Origin: Pseudomonas sp. ok272
GTDB taxonomy: Bacteria > Pseudomonadota > Gammaproteobacteria > Pseudomonadales > Pseudomonadaceae
DNA: 64,000 bases
NCBI RefSeq assembly: GCF_900109995.1
Contig: NZ_FOCB01000010.1
Coordinates: 62,001-126,000 of the forward strand
Reading direction: 5' to 3'
Shown here: piece by piece, positions 1-10,548 of the stretch
How the letters are laid out: each line of letters begins with the position of its first letter
How positions within the stretch are numbered: the stretch's first letter is position 1
Made by a program: the position numbers and the translations under genes
Notes under the pieces: generated by a model
The model's database searches: none
What the model saw: the letters and a program-made list of their open reading frames with translations, nothing else
What the model was told of the DNA's origin: nothing

Positions 1-60
1 CCGCCCTAAAGCGGTTGTCCTGCTCACCTCCCAGCCCCGCGCGATCACCTTTTTAAAGGC

Positions 61-110
61 AAAAAAAAACCCGGAAATCCTCACTTGCGTGGGCCTTCCG
101 GATTTTCTAA
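61..110 (-). terminator. Rho-independent terminator of tRNA-Lys
   Basis: Read on the minus strand, a CCGGAA/TTCCGG stem is followed by a run of nine T. It lies just 3' of the lysine tRNA. Bases 1-60 show no gene that I can recognise. Confidence 0.75.
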
Positions 111-121
111 ACCGCCAAAAA

Positions 122-197
122 TGGTGGGTCGTGTGGGATTCGAACCTACGACCAATTGGTTAAAAGCCAACTGCTCTACCAACTGAGCTAACGACCC
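122..197 (-). tRNA. tRNA-Lys, anticodon TTT
   Basis: The minus strand gives a 76-nt cloverleaf that begins GGGTCGTTAGCTCAG, has TTT in the anticodon loop (TTGGCTTTTAACCA), has the T-arm GGTTCGAATCC, and ends with an encoded CCA. The 7-bp acceptor stem pairs GGGTCGT with ACGACCC. It decodes AAA and AAG. It stands alone between its promoter and terminator, next to queC, as in PAO1 from memory. Confidence 0.97.
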
Positions 198-214
198 GCT
201 GTGTGGTGGCGCGT

Positions 215-242
215 ATAATACTGATTTTTAAGGACTATTCAA
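215..242 (-). promoter_or_regulatory. sigma-70 promoter of tRNA-Lys
   Basis: On the minus strand, TTGAAT (237-242) and TATTAT (215-220) are 16 bp apart. A start about 7-10 bp downstream falls just before the mature tRNA end at 197. Matched by eye. Confidence 0.6.
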
Positions 243-260
243 CACCTATTTTGAAATAAA

Positions 261-953
261 TCAAAAATAAGGTGTTGGGTCGCTGATTCCGGCCGCAGCG
301 AAGCCTTCTGCACGCAGGCGGCAGCTGTCGCATTTGCCGCACGCATGGCCGCGCTCATCGGCCTGATAGCAAGAAACGGTCAGCCCGTAGTCGACCCCAA
401 GCTTCACCCCAGCCTGAACGATTTGCGCCTTGCTGAGATTCTGTAGCGGGGCCTGGATGCGGAAGCCGTTGCCTTCAACCCCGGCCTTGGTCGCCAGGTT
501 GGCCATGCGTTCAAAGGCCTCGATGAACTCAGGACGGCAATCCGGGTAGCCGGAGTAGTCCACCGCATTGACCCCGATGAAGATGTCACGGGCCCCCAGC
601 ACTTCAGCCCAACCCAGGGCAAGCGACAGGAACACCGTGTTGCGCGCAGGCACATAGGTAATCGGGATGCCTTCGCTGGGCGCTTCAGGTACATCGATGG
701 CGCTATCGGTCAATGCCGAACCGCCAATACCGTTCAGGTCCAAACCGATGACTTTGTGCTCGACGACACCCAGATCCCGCGCCACACGCTCGGCAGCACG
801 CAGCTCGGAGCGGTGACGCTGGCCATAGTCGAAGCTCATGGTGTAGCAGCTATAGCCTTGCGCGCGGGCCATCGCCACGACGGTCGCCGAGTCCAGGCCA
901 CCAGACAGCAGTATCACCGCACGTTTTTCGGTGGTGTTCAGTTGTTCAGTCAT
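261..953 (-). CDS. queC: 7-cyano-7-deazaguanine synthase QueC
   Basis: QueC converts 7-carboxy-7-deazaguanine to preQ0 using ATP and ammonia, the step after QueE in queuosine synthesis. The 230-aa protein has the PP-loop SGGLDS at residues 17-22, which binds ATP, and a C-terminal cysteine cluster (SCYQ...HACGKCDSC) that binds the structural zinc. An upstream in-frame extension exists, but the start at [11 protein letters not shown] fits the family and leaves one base between this gene and the stop of queE, so the two are probably co-transcribed and coupled. Length is normal. Confidence 0.96.
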   Translation of the reverse strand: MTEQLNTTEKRAVILLSGGLDSATVVAMARAQGYSCYTMSFDYGQRHRSELRAAERVARDLGVVEHKVIGLDLNGIGGSALTDSAIDVPEAPSEGIPITYVPARNTVFLSLALGWAEVLGARDIFIGVNAVDYSGYPDCRPEFIEAFERMANLATKAGVEGNGFRIQAPLQNLSKAQIVQAGVKLGVDYGLTVSCYQADERGHACGKCDSCRLRAEGFAAAGISDPTPYF

Positions 954-954
954 T

Positions 955-1602
955 TCAGCGCCCCGGCTCGTCATTCCAAAGATATTTGTGTAGCTGCAAC
1001 TGCAGGCGTACCGGCAGGTTGTCGGCGACAACCCAGTCAGCCAGGTCGCGTGCGTTCAGATCGTGATGACTCGGCGAGAACAGGACCTCGCCGGCCCGCC
1101 GCTCCAGCCCGTACTGGATCAGCTTGGACACTGCCCAGTCATAGTCCGCGCGCGAGCAGATCACAAACTTGACCTGGTCATTGGCTGTCAGCAACGCGAT
1201 ATTTTCGTAGCGGTTACGCTGGGACTCTTTGGAGTCTGGGGTTTTCAGGTCAACGACGCGACTAACCCGCGGGTCGACCGCACTGATGTCCAAGGCGCCG
1301 CTGGTCTCCAGCGAGACCTCATAGCCTGCATCGCACAGTTGCTTGAGCAACGGGATGGCATTCGGTTGCGCCAACGGCTCACCGCCGGTGACACAGACAT
1401 AGCGAGGCCGGAAGCCGGCAACTTGCTCAAGGATGTCGTCGAGGGTTCGCAAGGTGCCGCCGCTGAACGCGTAGGCACTGTCGCAGTATCCGCAACGCAA
1501 TGGGCAACCGGTCAAGCGCACAAATACTGTGGGCAGCCCGGCAGTCCGCGTTTCACCCTGCAACGAGTAAAAAACTTCGGTGATTCTCAATGTGTCTTGC
1601 AT
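955..1602 (-). CDS. queE: 7-carboxy-7-deazaguanine synthase QueE
   Basis: QueE is a radical SAM enzyme that contracts 6-carboxytetrahydropterin to 7-carboxy-7-deazaguanine. The sequence shows the CX3CX2C iron-sulfur motif (Cys33, Cys37, Cys40 in GCPLRCGYC), which is the short variant typical of QueE. The ATG at 1602 (MQDTLRIT) is preferred because it matches the family start; a GTG three codons upstream (1611) is possible, and neither has a strong ribosome site. It is 215 aa and lies directly upstream of queC. Confidence 0.95.
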   Translation of the reverse strand: MQDTLRITEVFYSLQGETRTAGLPTVFVRLTGCPLRCGYCDSAYAFSGGTLRTLDDILEQVAGFRPRYVCVTGGEPLAQPNAIPLLKQLCDAGYEVSLETSGALDISAVDPRVSRVVDLKTPDSKESQRNRYENIALLTANDQVKFVICSRADYDWAVSKLIQYGLERRAGEVLFSPSHHDLNARDLADWVVADNLPVRLQLQLHKYLWNDEPGR

Positions 1603-1721
1603 AGTCGCCACGGGCGTAACAGCTAAACAGGCTGTCCGCCTCCGTCAGGCACTTGATGGAACCCCGCCAACGCGCGGACCCCAAAAAGCGGTGTTTCATA
1701 AAAAGGGCGTGAATTCTAACG

Positions 1722-1749
1722 AAAAAACCCGCGACAAGCGCGGGTTTCT
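1722..1749. terminator. bidirectional terminator between tol-pal and queEC
   Basis: The hairpin ACCCGCG-acaa-GCGCGGGT has A-rich sequence on the left and TTTCTT on the right, so it can act on both strands. It lies just 3' of cpoB, the last gene of the tol-pal operon, which also reads leftward. Confidence 0.75.
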
Positions 1750-1769
1750 TATGAACTGATCAAACAGCG

Positions 1770-2600
1770 CTACATGCGCTGCAGGTCGCGTTGAGCCAAC
1801 TGAGCAGCGGAAGTGCCCGGATATTGGGAAACCACCTGCTGCAGAATGCCTTTGACCTTGTCGGTATGACCCAGGCGGCGCTCCACGTCAGCAAGCTTGT
1901 ATAACGAATCCGGCACTTTGGCGTGCTTGGGGTACAACTGCGAAACCTTGGCGAAAGCCTGGCCAGCACCTTGTAAATCGCCCTTGGCCAAGTTCACTTC
2001 ACCCAACCAATACTGGGCATTACCCGCGTACTGACTATTAGGGTACTTACGCAGGAAAGCGGAGAAGGCCTGGCTGGCCTTGTCGAAATCCTTGGCCTTG
2101 ATCAGGTCGAAGGCAGCATCGTAATAGAGCTTTTCCTTCGCCGGATCAGCAGGCTCAGCGCTCGCCGCGGGTGCTTGGGCTGCTGCGCCCGCACCGGCGA
2201 CTGTACCGGCGGCATTCATATCGCCACCGGCTGGAGAATTTTCAGGGGCTGCTGCGGATGTACCGCCACTCCCAATACGCCGATCAAGATCCTGGTATCG
2301 CTCCAGGCTTTCTTGCTTCATGCGTGCGACATCGTTTTGCAGAACCTCGATCACACCTTGTTGGCGTGCAATCTGCTCCTGCATTTGTTGCAGTTGGTTG
2401 AACAGCTCGCCCTGTGCCGAGACAGGGGTCGAAACCCCTCCCCCGGCATAGGCGCCGTTCGTACCGTAACCCGCAGGCGGATAACTGCTCCCGCTATTGT
2501 TATAACCGGAGTTGTTATCAACCACAGGAACCGCAGCCCACACCGCAAGCGGGGCGAGACTGAGAGCCAGGACAGTTACAGCACGACGGCACGTTCGCAT
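1770..2600 (-). CDS. cpoB: Cell division coordinator CpoB (YbgF), periplasmic TPR protein
   Basis: CpoB is periplasmic and links the Tol-Pal machine with peptidoglycan synthesis (PBP1B) during constriction. The 276-aa protein has a signal peptide (about residues 1-22, ending AVWA), a Gly/Tyr/Ser-rich linker, a coiled-coil trimerisation segment around residues 67-110 (QLQQMQEQIARQQGVIEVL), an Ala/Pro-rich linker, and about three C-terminal TPRs (YDAAFDLIKAKDFDKA, YWLGEVNLAKGDLQGA, YKLADVERRLG). It lies 6 bases after pal as the last gene of the operon. Confidence 0.93.
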   Translation of the reverse strand: MRTCRRAVTVLALSLAPLAVWAAVPVVDNNSGYNNSGSSYPPAGYGTNGAYAGGGVSTPVSAQGELFNQLQQMQEQIARQQGVIEVLQNDVARMKQESLERYQDLDRRIGSGGTSAAAPENSPAGGDMNAAGTVAGAGAAAQAPAASAEPADPAKEKLYYDAAFDLIKAKDFDKASQAFSAFLRKYPNSQYAGNAQYWLGEVNLAKGDLQGAGQAFAKVSQLYPKHAKVPDSLYKLADVERRLGHTDKVKGILQQVVSQYPGTSAAQLAQRDLQRM

Positions 2601-2606
2601 GACGAA

Positions 2607-3104
2607 TTACTTACGCAGTTCGACGCGACGGTTCTGAGCCCAGGACTGCTCGTCGTGGCCAGTAGCAACTGGACGCTCTTTACCGTAGGAAACCAGTTCC
2701 AGCTGAGCTGGGGAAACACCTTGCAGTACCAGGTAGCGTTGAACGGCTTTCGCACGACGCTCGCCCAGTGCCATGTTGTACTCACGAGTACCACGTTCGT
2801 CGGTGTTGCCTTCCAGAACAACGCGAGCGCCGTTTGCTTTCAGGTCTTTGGCGTGAACGTCCAGAGCGCGCATGGCTTCTGGCTTCAGGTCCGAGCTGTC
2901 GTATTCGAAGTAGAAGGTGGTGATTGCGCGCAGAGCAGCTTCTTCGCTCAGGGAGCCGTCAACAGCACCAGTGTTAGCGCCGTAACCAGCGTTTGGATCA
3001 ACAGCGCCTTCACCGGCGTTGTCGCCGCCTTTGGACGAGCAACCTACAGCTACAGCCATGGCCAGAGCCAGCGCAGCAAACTTACCAAACTTCAGCATTT
3101 CCAT
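2607..3104 (-). CDS. pal: Peptidoglycan-associated lipoprotein Pal (OprL)
   Basis: Pal is an outer-membrane lipoprotein that binds meso-DAP of peptidoglycan and TolB. The 165-aa protein starts [12 protein letters not shown] after an AGGAG ribosome site; a start eight codons upstream is rejected. The lipobox ends at Cys22 (AVAVGC). The C-terminal OmpA-like domain carries [20 protein letters not shown], the peptidoglycan-binding segment. It is known as OprL in pseudomonads. The operon order is tolQRAB-pal-cpoB. Confidence 0.97.
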   Translation of the reverse strand: MEMLKFGKFAALALAMAVAVGCSSKGGDNAGEGAVDPNAGYGANTGAVDGSLSEEAALRAITTFYFEYDSSDLKPEAMRALDVHAKDLKANGARVVLEGNTDERGTREYNMALGERRAKAVQRYLVLQGVSPAQLELVSYGKERPVATGHDEQSWAQNRRVELRK

Positions 3105-3156
3105 CGTGAAACTCCTAATGAACCCCAATGTGTTAAGTAAAACGTGTAACGCCGCG

Positions 3157-4458
3157 TCAGTTCAGGTAAGGGGACCAGGAAGGTTCTCTGACTTCGCCTT
3201 GAGCGGTAGGAAGCGGGAGCCTTACGCGTCCATTGATAGACACGAGCATCAAGACTCCCCGGCCCTGCTGGGCGGTGGCGTAGATTACCATGGTGCCGTT
3301 GGGCGCAACAGTGGCTGACTCATCAAGGTTGGTGTCTGTAAGGATTTTTACGCTACCGCGTTGCAAATCCTGGGCCGCCACGCGGAAATTGGTGAAGCCA
3401 TCCTGACGGTGAATCATTACCAGGGTCTTTTCATCTGCCGACAGTTTCGGGTTGGCGTTGTAGTTACCAATGAAGGTCACACGCTCAGCACCGCCGCCAT
3501 TGACGTTGGCTTTGTAGATTTGCGGCTTGCCGCCACGGTCGGAGGTGAAGTAGATGGTCGAGCCATCCTTACCCCAGAACGGTTCGGTGTTGATGCCTGG
3601 ACCTGCGGTGACACGGCTGATCTGGCGCGAGCCCAGGTTCATCACGTAGATGTCCGGGTTGCCATCCTTGGACAGCACGAATGCCAGGCGATTGCCATCT
3701 GGCGACCAGGCTGGAGCACCGTTCAGGCCTTCGAAGTTGGTGATCTGCTCGCGACGACCCGTATCGATGTTCTGCATGAAAATGCGCGGACGCTTCTGCT
3801 CGAACGACACATAGACGATACGCTTGCCATCCGGAGCAAAGCGCGGCGACAGGATCGGCTCGCGCGATTGCAGCAAGGTTACCGCACGGGCACCGTCATA
3901 ATCCGAGCGCTGCAGGGTGTAGCGTGTGTTGTTCACCGAGAAACGTTCGGCCGTCACGTACAGCAGGCGGGTGGAGAACGCGCCCTTGATACCGGTGAGT
4001 TTCTCGAACGACTGGTCGGAGATGTAGTGCGCCATGTCGCGCAGTTGATCGACACCACCCGACACACTGCCCGTCAGCACTTGCTGCTCGGTGTTGACGT
4101 TGAACAGCGCATATTGCACCTGCAGGCGACCGCCCGATGGAACAATGCTACCGACCATGATGTATTGGGCGCCCAGGGCTTTCCAGTCACGGTAAATGAC
4201 TTCGCTGGCCTGAGTCGGCTGGCTGATCATGTTCTGCTTTGGAATCGGCGCGTAGTAACCGGAGTTGCGCAAATCGTTGCCAATGATTTCTGCCATGTCG
4301 TCCGGCAGGACGCTACCGCCCTGCCATCCGAATGGAACGACCGCAATCGGCGTTGCCCGATCACTGCCGCTGGTAACCAGAATGTTCTTTTCATCCGCCG
4401 TCGCTATCCCTGCCATGCAGCAAATAACGACAAGCATTCCTCGAAGAAGGTTTCTCAC
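3157..4458 (-). CDS. tolB: Tol-Pal system periplasmic protein TolB
   Basis: TolB is the periplasmic partner of Pal and TolA and binds Pal through its beta-propeller. The 433-aa protein has a signal peptide (cut near ATA-DEK), an N-terminal domain of about 140 residues, and then PD40/WD40-like propeller blades ([48 protein letters not shown]). The start is GTG and overlaps the tolA stop in a GTGA overlap of 4 bases, which implies translational coupling. Confidence 0.96.
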   Translation of the reverse strand: MRNLLRGMLVVICCMAGIATADEKNILVTSGSDRATPIAVVPFGWQGGSVLPDDMAEIIGNDLRNSGYYAPIPKQNMISQPTQASEVIYRDWKALGAQYIMVGSIVPSGGRLQVQYALFNVNTEQQVLTGSVSGGVDQLRDMAHYISDQSFEKLTGIKGAFSTRLLYVTAERFSVNNTRYTLQRSDYDGARAVTLLQSREPILSPRFAPDGKRIVYVSFEQKRPRIFMQNIDTGRREQITNFEGLNGAPAWSPDGNRLAFVLSKDGNPDIYVMNLGSRQISRVTAGPGINTEPFWGKDGSTIYFTSDRGGKPQIYKANVNGGGAERVTFIGNYNANPKLSADEKTLVMIHRQDGFTNFRVAAQDLQRGSVKILTDTNLDESATVAPNGTMVIYATAQQGRGVLMLVSINGRVRLPLPTAQGEVREPSWSPYLN

Positions 4459-5534
4459 AAGGCTAGATCCTCAGGTGTGAATGTCATCTTGAATGAACGA
4501 TAGGGAGCGAAATCGCTCGGCTTCATTCCCTGCATTTCTGTCAAACGACCAATGTTCTTGACCGCTGCTACCGCCGAACTGTCGAAAGGACCGTCGCCAC
4601 TGGACTTGGCCACGCTGACCGAAGTCACCGTACCATCGGGCAACATGCCAATTTGCAGCACGACCGTCATGTTCTTGCGTGCCGAAGGAGGACGAGCCCA
4701 ACCTTCCGCTGCCCGAGCACGAATCAGATCATCGAAACTACCGGCGACTTCATCACCCTGCTCATCGGCCAAGGCCTGCTGACGCTGTGGCGTATCGGAA
4801 AGCAAATCTGCCAAGGCCTGGGCCTTTTTCTCTTCGGTAGATTTACGCGCCGCGTCCTGCGATTTTTTCTTCGCAGCATCGGCAGCCGCTTTCTTCTTCG
4901 CGTCCTCGGCGACTTTCTTCTTCGCCTCGTCTGCTTGCGCTTTCTTCTTGGCGTCTTCGGCGGCTTTTTTCTTCGCGTCTTCGACGATCTTTTTCTTCGC
5001 TTCTTCAGCGGCCGCTTTCTTGGCCTCTTCTTCAGCGGCTTTCTTGGCTTCTTCTTCGGACTTCTTCTTGGCTATATCAGCCAATTGTTTCTCTTCTGCC
5101 TTTTTGGCTTCGGCGGTCTTCTTTGCTTCGTCGGCTTTCTTGGCTTCATCAGCCTTTTTCGCCTCTTCCGCTTTTTTCGACTCGTCGGCCTTCTTGGCTT
5201 CCTCAGCTTTTTGAGCAGCGTCTTCTTTCTTTTGTTCCGCAGCCTTTATCGCTTCCTGCTCGACCTTTTTCTGCTCCATCTGTTCGACTTCGGTCTGGCG
5301 CGCAGCGGATTTCTTCGCTTCACCCGCAATCTTCTGATTGGTCTGGGTGGTCGCCTGACTTTTCGATTTCAACTGGTACAGGGTCGCCTGGACAATGGGC
5401 TTGGACGGCGGCAACTCTGGAGTAAAGGCAAAACTGACAAACAGCATGCCGAACACCAGCACATGCAGGCCAATTGCCCAAACACTAGGCCAGAAGTAGC
5501 TTTCCGAGGCTGTTGGCTCTCGTTGTTGCTGCAT
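4455..5534 (-). CDS. tolA: Cell envelope integrity protein TolA
   Basis: TolA spans the periplasm from the inner membrane and transmits proton-motive energy from TolQR to TolB-Pal. The 359-aa protein has one membrane helix (about residues 15-37), a long Ala/Lys/Glu helical rod (about 60-245) built of [13 protein letters not shown] repeats that are also near-repeats in the DNA, and a C-terminal globular domain (about 255-359). It overlaps tolR by one base (TGATG). Confidence 0.95.
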   Translation of the reverse strand: MQQQREPTASESYFWPSVWAIGLHVLVFGMLFVSFAFTPELPPSKPIVQATLYQLKSKSQATTQTNQKIAGEAKKSAARQTEVEQMEQKKVEQEAIKAAEQKKEDAAQKAEEAKKADESKKAEEAKKADEAKKADEAKKTAEAKKAEEKQLADIAKKKSEEEAKKAAEEEAKKAAAEEAKKKIVEDAKKKAAEDAKKKAQADEAKKKVAEDAKKKAAADAAKKKSQDAARKSTEEKKAQALADLLSDTPQRQQALADEQGDEVAGSFDDLIRARAAEGWARPPSARKNMTVVLQIGMLPDGTVTSVSVAKSSGDGPFDSSAVAAVKNIGRLTEMQGMKPSDFAPYRSFKMTFTPEDLAL

Positions 5535-5995
5535 CAGGGCGCCTCGGTTATCAGGCCAACATTACCAACCCCGGCTTTCTGCAGCCCGCCCATGGCGCCC
5601 ATGACGGAACCATAGTCGACGGTCTTGTCACCGCGAATGAACACCTGGGTGTGCTTGCCGCCTTCATTACCGTTGCGAATGATTTTGGTCACCGCGTCGG
5701 TCATCTGCGGCAACGTCATGGCCCGGTCCTGCTGCTTCTCGGTGTCGACTTCGCTGCCAAGGTTCCAGTAATAGGTCTTGTCAGCCTTGATCGAAATAGT
5801 CAGGACTTGGGTGTTGTTGTCTTGCGGCAAGGCTTCGCTGGAAACCTTGGGCAGATCAACCTTCACGCCCTGATTGAGCATCGGCGCGGTCACCATGAAG
5901 ATAACCAGCAGCACCAACATCACGTCGATGTAAGGCACCACGTTCATCTCGGCAACCGGCTTGCGCTTTTTGCGAGCTCGAGCGATTAAAGCCAT
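5534..5995 (-). CDS. tolR: Protein TolR
   Basis: TolR is an ExbD-family inner-membrane protein that forms the proton channel with TolQ. The 153-aa protein has an N-terminal transmembrane helix around residues 18-40 (VPYIDVMLVLLVIFMVTAP) with the conserved aspartate (YIDVML) used in proton passage, then a periplasmic domain. ATG start; overlaps tolA by one base. Confidence 0.96.
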   Translation of the reverse strand: MALIARARKKRKPVAEMNVVPYIDVMLVLLVIFMVTAPMLNQGVKVDLPKVSSEALPQDNNTQVLTISIKADKTYYWNLGSEVDTEKQQDRAMTLPQMTDAVTKIIRNGNEGGKHTQVFIRGDKTVDYGSVMGAMGGLQKAGVGNVGLITEAP

Positions 5996-6009
5996 TGGGA
6001 AATACCTGC

Positions 6010-6705
6010 TTATTCTTCGCTGGTGTGCACTTTACGGTGCAGGATCGCCTGGAACTCATCGGCGAAGGTGTAGTAACGGCTGATCAGGGTTTCGCTACGC
6101 GCCGCAAAACGGTTGTAGGCGATAACCGCAGGAATAGCCGCGAACAGGCCGATTGCCGTGGCGATCAGCGCCTCGGCGATACCCGGGGCCACGGTGGCCA
6201 GGGTCGCTTGCTGGGCAGTGGCCAGGCCGCGGAAAGAGTTCATGATGCCCCACACCGTACCGAACAGGCCGATGTATGGGCTGACGGAGCCAACAGTCGC
6301 CAGGAACGGCAAGCTCTGCTCCAGTTTCTCTTCCTCGCGGGAAATCGCCACGCGCATGGCACGCGCCACGCCTTCCATGACCGCTTCAGGGTCGACACCA
6401 GGCTGCTGGCGCAGACGGGAGAACTCCTTGAAGCCGGCGCGGAAGATCTGCTCCACACCGGAGTCTGGATCAGGGTTGCTGCCCGCCTGACGGTACAACT
6501 TGGACAGATCGATACCCGACCAGAAGCGCTCCTCGAAGCTCTCCAGGGCACGTCGACCGGCGCGCAGCAAATTGCTGCGCTGAAAGATCATGATCCATGA
6601 AGTCACCGATGCGGCTACCAGGATCAGCATTACCAACTGTACAACGATGCTGGCATTGCTGACCAAGCTCCACATGGAGGAATGGTCGACGACGTTAGCT
6701 TCCAC
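6010..6705 (-). CDS. tolQ: Protein TolQ
   Basis: TolQ is an ExbB/MotA-family inner-membrane protein. The 231-aa protein shows three hydrophobic segments (about 16-38, 135-160, 170-195), the last two with the conserved GLFGTVWGI and [15 protein letters not shown]. The start is GTG with the ribosome site AGGAG. Its first bases overlap the end of ybgC by 11 bases. Confidence 0.96.
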   Translation of the reverse strand: MEANVVDHSSMWSLVSNASIVVQLVMLILVAASVTSWIMIFQRSNLLRAGRRALESFEERFWSGIDLSKLYRQAGSNPDPDSGVEQIFRAGFKEFSRLRQQPGVDPEAVMEGVARAMRVAISREEEKLEQSLPFLATVGSVSPYIGLFGTVWGIMNSFRGLATAQQATLATVAPGIAEALIATAIGLFAAIPAVIAYNRFAARSETLISRYYTFADEFQAILHRKVHTSEE

Positions 6706-7162
6706 GCTTTATCTCCTGCTCTGAGTGTGTACCCGCGCCGCTCACGCCAGCAAAGGCTGCGCGTAGAGCTTCGGGAATGGCCCGGGGTTTTAAACTATGG
6801 GTGCGCACGCAGGCCACCAAAAACTGCCCTTCGCAGAGCAGTGCATTATCCGTGGCTCGCCTGACCTGCTGCTTGAAGCGCAGGCTGACACGGTTCAATT
6901 CAATTACTTGTGCACTTACCAGCAGTTCGTCGTCCAGTCGCGCCGGCGCGTGATAGCGCGCTTCGCTGGAATGCACGACAAACAACAGGTCCTCACCCGC
7001 CAGCTGTGATTGGGCAAAGCCCAGTTCACGTAGCCGCTCGGTTCGAGCCCGTTCCATAAACTTGAGGTAATTAACGTAATACACGATACCGCCGGCATCG
7101 GTGTCCTCGTAATAAACGCGACAACGATGCGCGAACGGCTCTAGCCCGTTTTGCGCGCGCAT
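6695..7162 (-). CDS. ybgC: Tol-Pal-associated acyl-CoA thioesterase YbgC
   Basis: This is a 155-aa hot-dog fold thioesterase, the first gene of the tol operon in most gammaproteobacteria. The 4HBT catalytic segment [20 protein letters not shown] is near residue 19 and contains the active aspartate. Its physiological substrate is uncertain (acyl-CoA or acyl-ACP). ATG start; upstream bases 7163-7300 hold no gene and probably the operon promoter. Confidence 0.94.
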   Translation of the reverse strand: MRAQNGLEPFAHRCRVYYEDTDAGGIVYYVNYLKFMERARTERLRELGFAQSQLAGEDLLFVVHSSEARYHAPARLDDELLVSAQVIELNRVSLRFKQQVRRATDNALLCEGQFLVACVRTHSLKPRAIPEALRAAFAGVSGAGTHSEQEIKRGS

Positions 7163-7300
7163 ACTCTAGTGCTTACTCCTCGGGTTGCCAATCCGGCCAG
7201 GCAACTGTTTTTTCATTCTGCTGCGCCTTATCTGAAAAACCCCGACAATCGCAGCACCTAGGACCACACACAGCCGAATTAAATCGCCACGCGGCGATGA

Positions 7301-8365
7301 TTAATCGTCTACCGCCCCCAAAAACGCGTCGACCACGGGCATCTCACCCAATCGGGACGGAATATTCAAACCAAAATGCAGATACGCATGCCGAGTCACC
7401 ACCCGACCTCTGGGGGTCCGCATGATGTACCCCTGCTGGATCAAGTAAGGCTCCAGCACGTCTTCGATGGTATGGCGCTCTTCGCTGATCGCTGCCGCCA
7501 GGCTGTCCACACCTACCGGACCACCATCGAATTTCTCGATCATGGTCAATAGCAGGCGTCGATCTTGGTGATCGAAGCCATGCTCATCGACATCCAACAG
7601 GTTTAACGCCAGGTCGGCAACCGGCTTGGTGATATGGCCCTTGGCCCGGACTTCGGCGAAATCACGCACCCGACGCAGCAAGCGGTTGGCGATTCGCGGC
7701 GTACCACGGGCACGGCGCGCAATCTCGAACGCGCCCTCCGGGTCCAACGGTAGCCCAAGAATGCTCGCCGAGCGGCTGACGATGGTTGCCAGGTCCGCCG
7801 TGCTGTAGAACTCCAGGCGCTGGACGATACCAAAACGGTCACGCAACGGATTGGTCAACATGCCAGCCCGGGTGGTTGCCCCGACCAGGGTGAACGGTGG
7901 CAAGTCCAGCTTGATCGAGCGCGCCGCCGGCCCCTCGCCGATCATGATGTCGAGCTGGAAGTCCTCCATCGCCGGGTACAGCACTTCCTCGACAATCGGT
8001 GACAAACGATGGATTTCATCGATGAACAGCACGTCATGGGGTTCGAGATTGGTCAGCAACGCCGCCAGGTCACCCGGGCGCTCCAGCACCGGGCCCGAGG
8101 TGCTTTTGATCGACACGCCCATTTCCTGGGCGATAATGTTGGCCAGCGTGGTCTTGCCCAGCCCCGGCGGACCGAAAATCAGCGTGTGATCCAGGGATTC
8201 GCTACGCCCACGGGCGGCCTGGATGAACAACTCCATTTGCTCGCGGACCGTCGGCTGGCCGATGTACTCAGCCAGGCTGACCGGGCGAATCGCCCGATCC
8301 TGTACCTCTTCACGCTCACGCGGACCACCACCGGTGGCTGTAATCAGACGATCAGCTTCAATCAC
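7301..8365 (-). CDS. ruvB: Holliday junction branch migration ATPase RuvB
   Basis: RuvB is the hexameric AAA+ motor that drives branch migration with RuvA. The 354-aa protein shows Walker [10 protein letters not shown], Walker [10 protein letters not shown], sensor 1 LVGATTR and the C-terminal winged helix ([13 protein letters not shown]). The start is GTG directly after the ruvA stop codon (no gap), suggesting coupling. The order ruvC-ruvA-ruvB is standard here. Confidence 0.97.
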   Translation of the reverse strand: MIEADRLITATGGGPREREEVQDRAIRPVSLAEYIGQPTVREQMELFIQAARGRSESLDHTLIFGPPGLGKTTLANIIAQEMGVSIKSTSGPVLERPGDLAALLTNLEPHDVLFIDEIHRLSPIVEEVLYPAMEDFQLDIMIGEGPAARSIKLDLPPFTLVGATTRAGMLTNPLRDRFGIVQRLEFYSTADLATIVSRSASILGLPLDPEGAFEIARRARGTPRIANRLLRRVRDFAEVRAKGHITKPVADLALNLLDVDEHGFDHQDRRLLLTMIEKFDGGPVGVDSLAAAISEERHTIEDVLEPYLIQQGYIMRTPRGRVVTRHAYLHFGLNIPSRLGEMPVVDAFLGAVDD

Positions 8366-8974
8366 TTAGATCATTCCCTTCAGGGCGCGACGAATCAGGT
8401 CTTCACTGCTCAAGTCCTTCTCCTTGATACTGGCAATCGCCTTGCTGGCCTCCTGCGGCTTATACCCCAGGGAAATCAGCGCGCTGACCGCATCGTTTTC
8501 CGCGCTGTGCAGCGGCTGCGGCGCATCTGGCTGGTTCGGTACCAAGGCAAACATGCTCGGCACGGCTTCCCAGGCCTTGAAGCGATCCTTGAGCTCGACC
8601 AGCAACCGCTCGGCCGTCTTTTTGCCGACACCCGGCACCTTGGTCAGCGCCGACGTATCCTGCGCCTGCACGCACCGCACCAGCTCATCGACTTCCAGGC
8701 TGGACATCAACGCCAGCGCCAGCTTCGGCCCTACGCCGTTGAGGCGGATCAATTCACGGAAGAAGTCACGTTCGCGCTTGCCAATGAAACCATAGAGCAA
8801 CTGAGCGTCTTCGCGCACCACCAGATGGGTGTGCAACGTTAGCGGTTCGCCGACCGACGGCAGCCTGTAAAGGGTGGTCATCGGCACTTCCAGCTCATAA
8901 CCCAGGCCGTTTACATCCAGAATCAGGTGCGGCGGCAGTTTCTCAGCCAGGGTGCCGCGTAAACGTCCAATCAC
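8366..8974 (-). CDS. ruvA: Holliday junction DNA helicase subunit RuvA
   Basis: RuvA is the tetrameric junction-recognition subunit of RuvAB. The 202-aa protein begins MIGRLRGTL (GTG codon), with an N-terminal OB-fold, two helix-hairpin-helix motifs ([12 protein letters not shown] and [13 protein letters not shown]) and a C-terminal RuvB-binding three-helix domain ([13 protein letters not shown]). Confidence 0.97.
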   Translation of the reverse strand: MIGRLRGTLAEKLPPHLILDVNGLGYELEVPMTTLYRLPSVGEPLTLHTHLVVREDAQLLYGFIGKRERDFFRELIRLNGVGPKLALALMSSLEVDELVRCVQAQDTSALTKVPGVGKKTAERLLVELKDRFKAWEAVPSMFALVPNQPDAPQPLHSAENDAVSALISLGYKPQEASKAIASIKEKDLSSEDLIRRALKGMI

Positions 8975-9093
8975 GTTTCAAATCCTTAAGCGTTGGCCAG
9001 ATCTGGCTTTCGAGTACCAATAGTGAACGTGTTCGCCGACAGGACAGGCGCAAAACGCTCAATGGATAAAACAAGTGGGCTGATGCTATCAGA

Positions 9094-9618
9094 TCACAGA
9101 CGAAGGCGACCGCCACGACTGCGCGCCGCGCCCAACCCGTGGGGCAGAAGACTTGAACGGGTATGGGCATGGCAAATCGCGATGGCCAGGGCATCCGAGG
9201 CATCGATCTGCGGTTTGCTGGTCAGTTTCAGCATGTGCATGACCATCATCTGCACTTGCTCTTTGTTCGCCGCACCCGTGCCGGTCACCGCCTGCTTGAC
9301 CTGGGTAGCCGTGTACTCGGCGATCTCCAGGCTTTCTTCCGCACCGGCCACGATCGCGGCACCCCGCGCCTGCCCGAGCTTAAGGGCCGAGTCGGCATTG
9401 CGGGCCATGAAGACCTTTTCGATGCCCATCGTGACGGGGCCGTAGGTCTGGATAATCTCGCGTACGCCCCGATAAACAATTTGCAACCGTTCGTGTAGCT
9501 CGCCGCTGCCGGTACGAATACATCCCGACGCTACGTAGACACAGCCACGGCCGGTATCGCGCACAACGCCGTAACCGGTGATGCGCGAACCAGGATCGAT
9601 ACCAAGAATTAAAGTCAT
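9094..9618 (-). CDS. ruvC: Crossover junction endodeoxyribonuclease RuvC
   Basis: RuvC resolves Holliday junctions by paired nicks. The 174-aa protein starts [12 protein letters not shown], which carries the first catalytic aspartate; the others are the Glu in MGIEKVFM and the acidic pair in [13 protein letters not shown] longer in-frame start upstream lacks family support. About 120 bases separate it from ruvA. Confidence 0.96.
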   Translation of the reverse strand: MTLILGIDPGSRITGYGVVRDTGRGCVYVASGCIRTGSGELHERLQIVYRGVREIIQTYGPVTMGIEKVFMARNADSALKLGQARGAAIVAGAEESLEIAEYTATQVKQAVTGTGAANKEQVQMMVMHMLKLTSKPQIDASDALAIAICHAHTRSSLLPHGLGAARSRGGRLRL

Positions 9619-9690
9619 AGCGCCTGCAAAGCTGATGCGAATATCTGAAGAATGGGCAGGAGCAAGCCCCTGCCCATCAGGGCGTAGCAA

Positions 9691-10437
9691 TCAGCCTAGT
9701 TGCTCGGCGACCGACTCAGGGATGTCCGCGTTGGAATAGACGTTCTGCACGTCATCCAGGTCTTCAAGCATATCGATTAGCTTGAGCACCTTCTCGGCGC
9801 CTTCCAGGTCCAGTTCGGCACTGGTGGTCGGCAGCATGACGATCTCCGCATCGGTGCCCTTGAAGCCCGCGGCTTCGAGGGCATTGCGGACCGAATAGAA
9901 ACCGGCGAACGAGGTAAATACGTCGATGGAGCCATCTTCGTTGGTCACCACGTCATCGGCGTCGGCTTCCATGGCCGCTTCCATCAGCGCGTCCTCATCC
10001 ACGCCCGGCGCGAAGGAAATCTGCCCCTTGCGCTCGAACAGGTACGCCACCGAACCGTCGGTACCGAGGTTGCCACCACACTTGCTGAATGCGTGACGCA
10101 CCGCCGCTGCGGTGCGATTGCGGTTGTCGGTCATGCATTCGACCATCACCGCCACGCCGCCCGGGCCGTACCCTTCATAGGTCAATTCGACCATGTCATC
10201 GGTATCGGCTGCGCCGGCACCACGGGCAACCGCACGGTCGATGATGTCACGGCTCATGTTCGCGCCAAGGGCTTTATCCAGCGCCAGGCGCAAACGTGGG
10301 TTGGAGCCCGGATCAGCGCCGCCCTGACGGGCCGCGACAGTCAGTTCACGAATCCACTTGGTGAAAATCTTGCCCTTCTTGGCATCCTGACGTTCTTTGC
10401 GGTGCTTGATGTTCGCCCACTTGGAATGACCCGCCAT
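9691..10437 (-). CDS. YebC/PmpR family DNA-binding regulator or translation factor
   Basis: The 248-aa protein belongs to the YebC/TACO1 family ([23 protein letters not shown]). In P. aeruginosa the orthologue PmpR was reported to repress the PQS quorum-sensing regulator; other work on the family shows a role in easing ribosome stalling at proline stretches. Which role holds here cannot be read from sequence. It lies between aspS and ruvC, the common gammaproteobacterial order. Confidence 0.94.
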   Translation of the reverse strand: MAGHSKWANIKHRKERQDAKKGKIFTKWIRELTVAARQGGADPGSNPRLRLALDKALGANMSRDIIDRAVARGAGAADTDDMVELTYEGYGPGGVAVMVECMTDNRNRTAAAVRHAFSKCGGNLGTDGSVAYLFERKGQISFAPGVDEDALMEAAMEADADDVVTNEDGSIDVFTSFAGFYSVRNALEAAGFKGTDAEIVMLPTTSAELDLEGAEKVLKLIDMLEDLDDVQNVYSNADIPESVAEQLG

Positions 10438-10510
10438 AACTCGCTCCGAATTCTCTATAAAACAATGCCCGCGCGCCCGTGAAGGCGAGCGGGCAATACT
10501 ATCTGGTTTC

Positions 10511-10535
10511 GAAAAGGCGCATCGCAGGATGCGCC
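10511..10535 (-). terminator. terminator after aspS
   Basis: On the minus strand the stem GGCGCATC/GATGCGCC with a 4-nt loop is followed by TTTTC. It lies 14 bases past the aspS stop codon. Confidence 0.65.
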
Positions 10536-10548
10536 CTTGTCGCCAGTC

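Noticed and set aside
1..60. Possible 3' end of another gene at the window edge
   Set aside because: Too short and no frame with recognisable sequence.
4700..5340. Repetitive DNA considered as a satellite or mobile repeat
   Set aside because: It encodes the Ala/Lys/Glu rod of TolA; repeats follow the coding frame.
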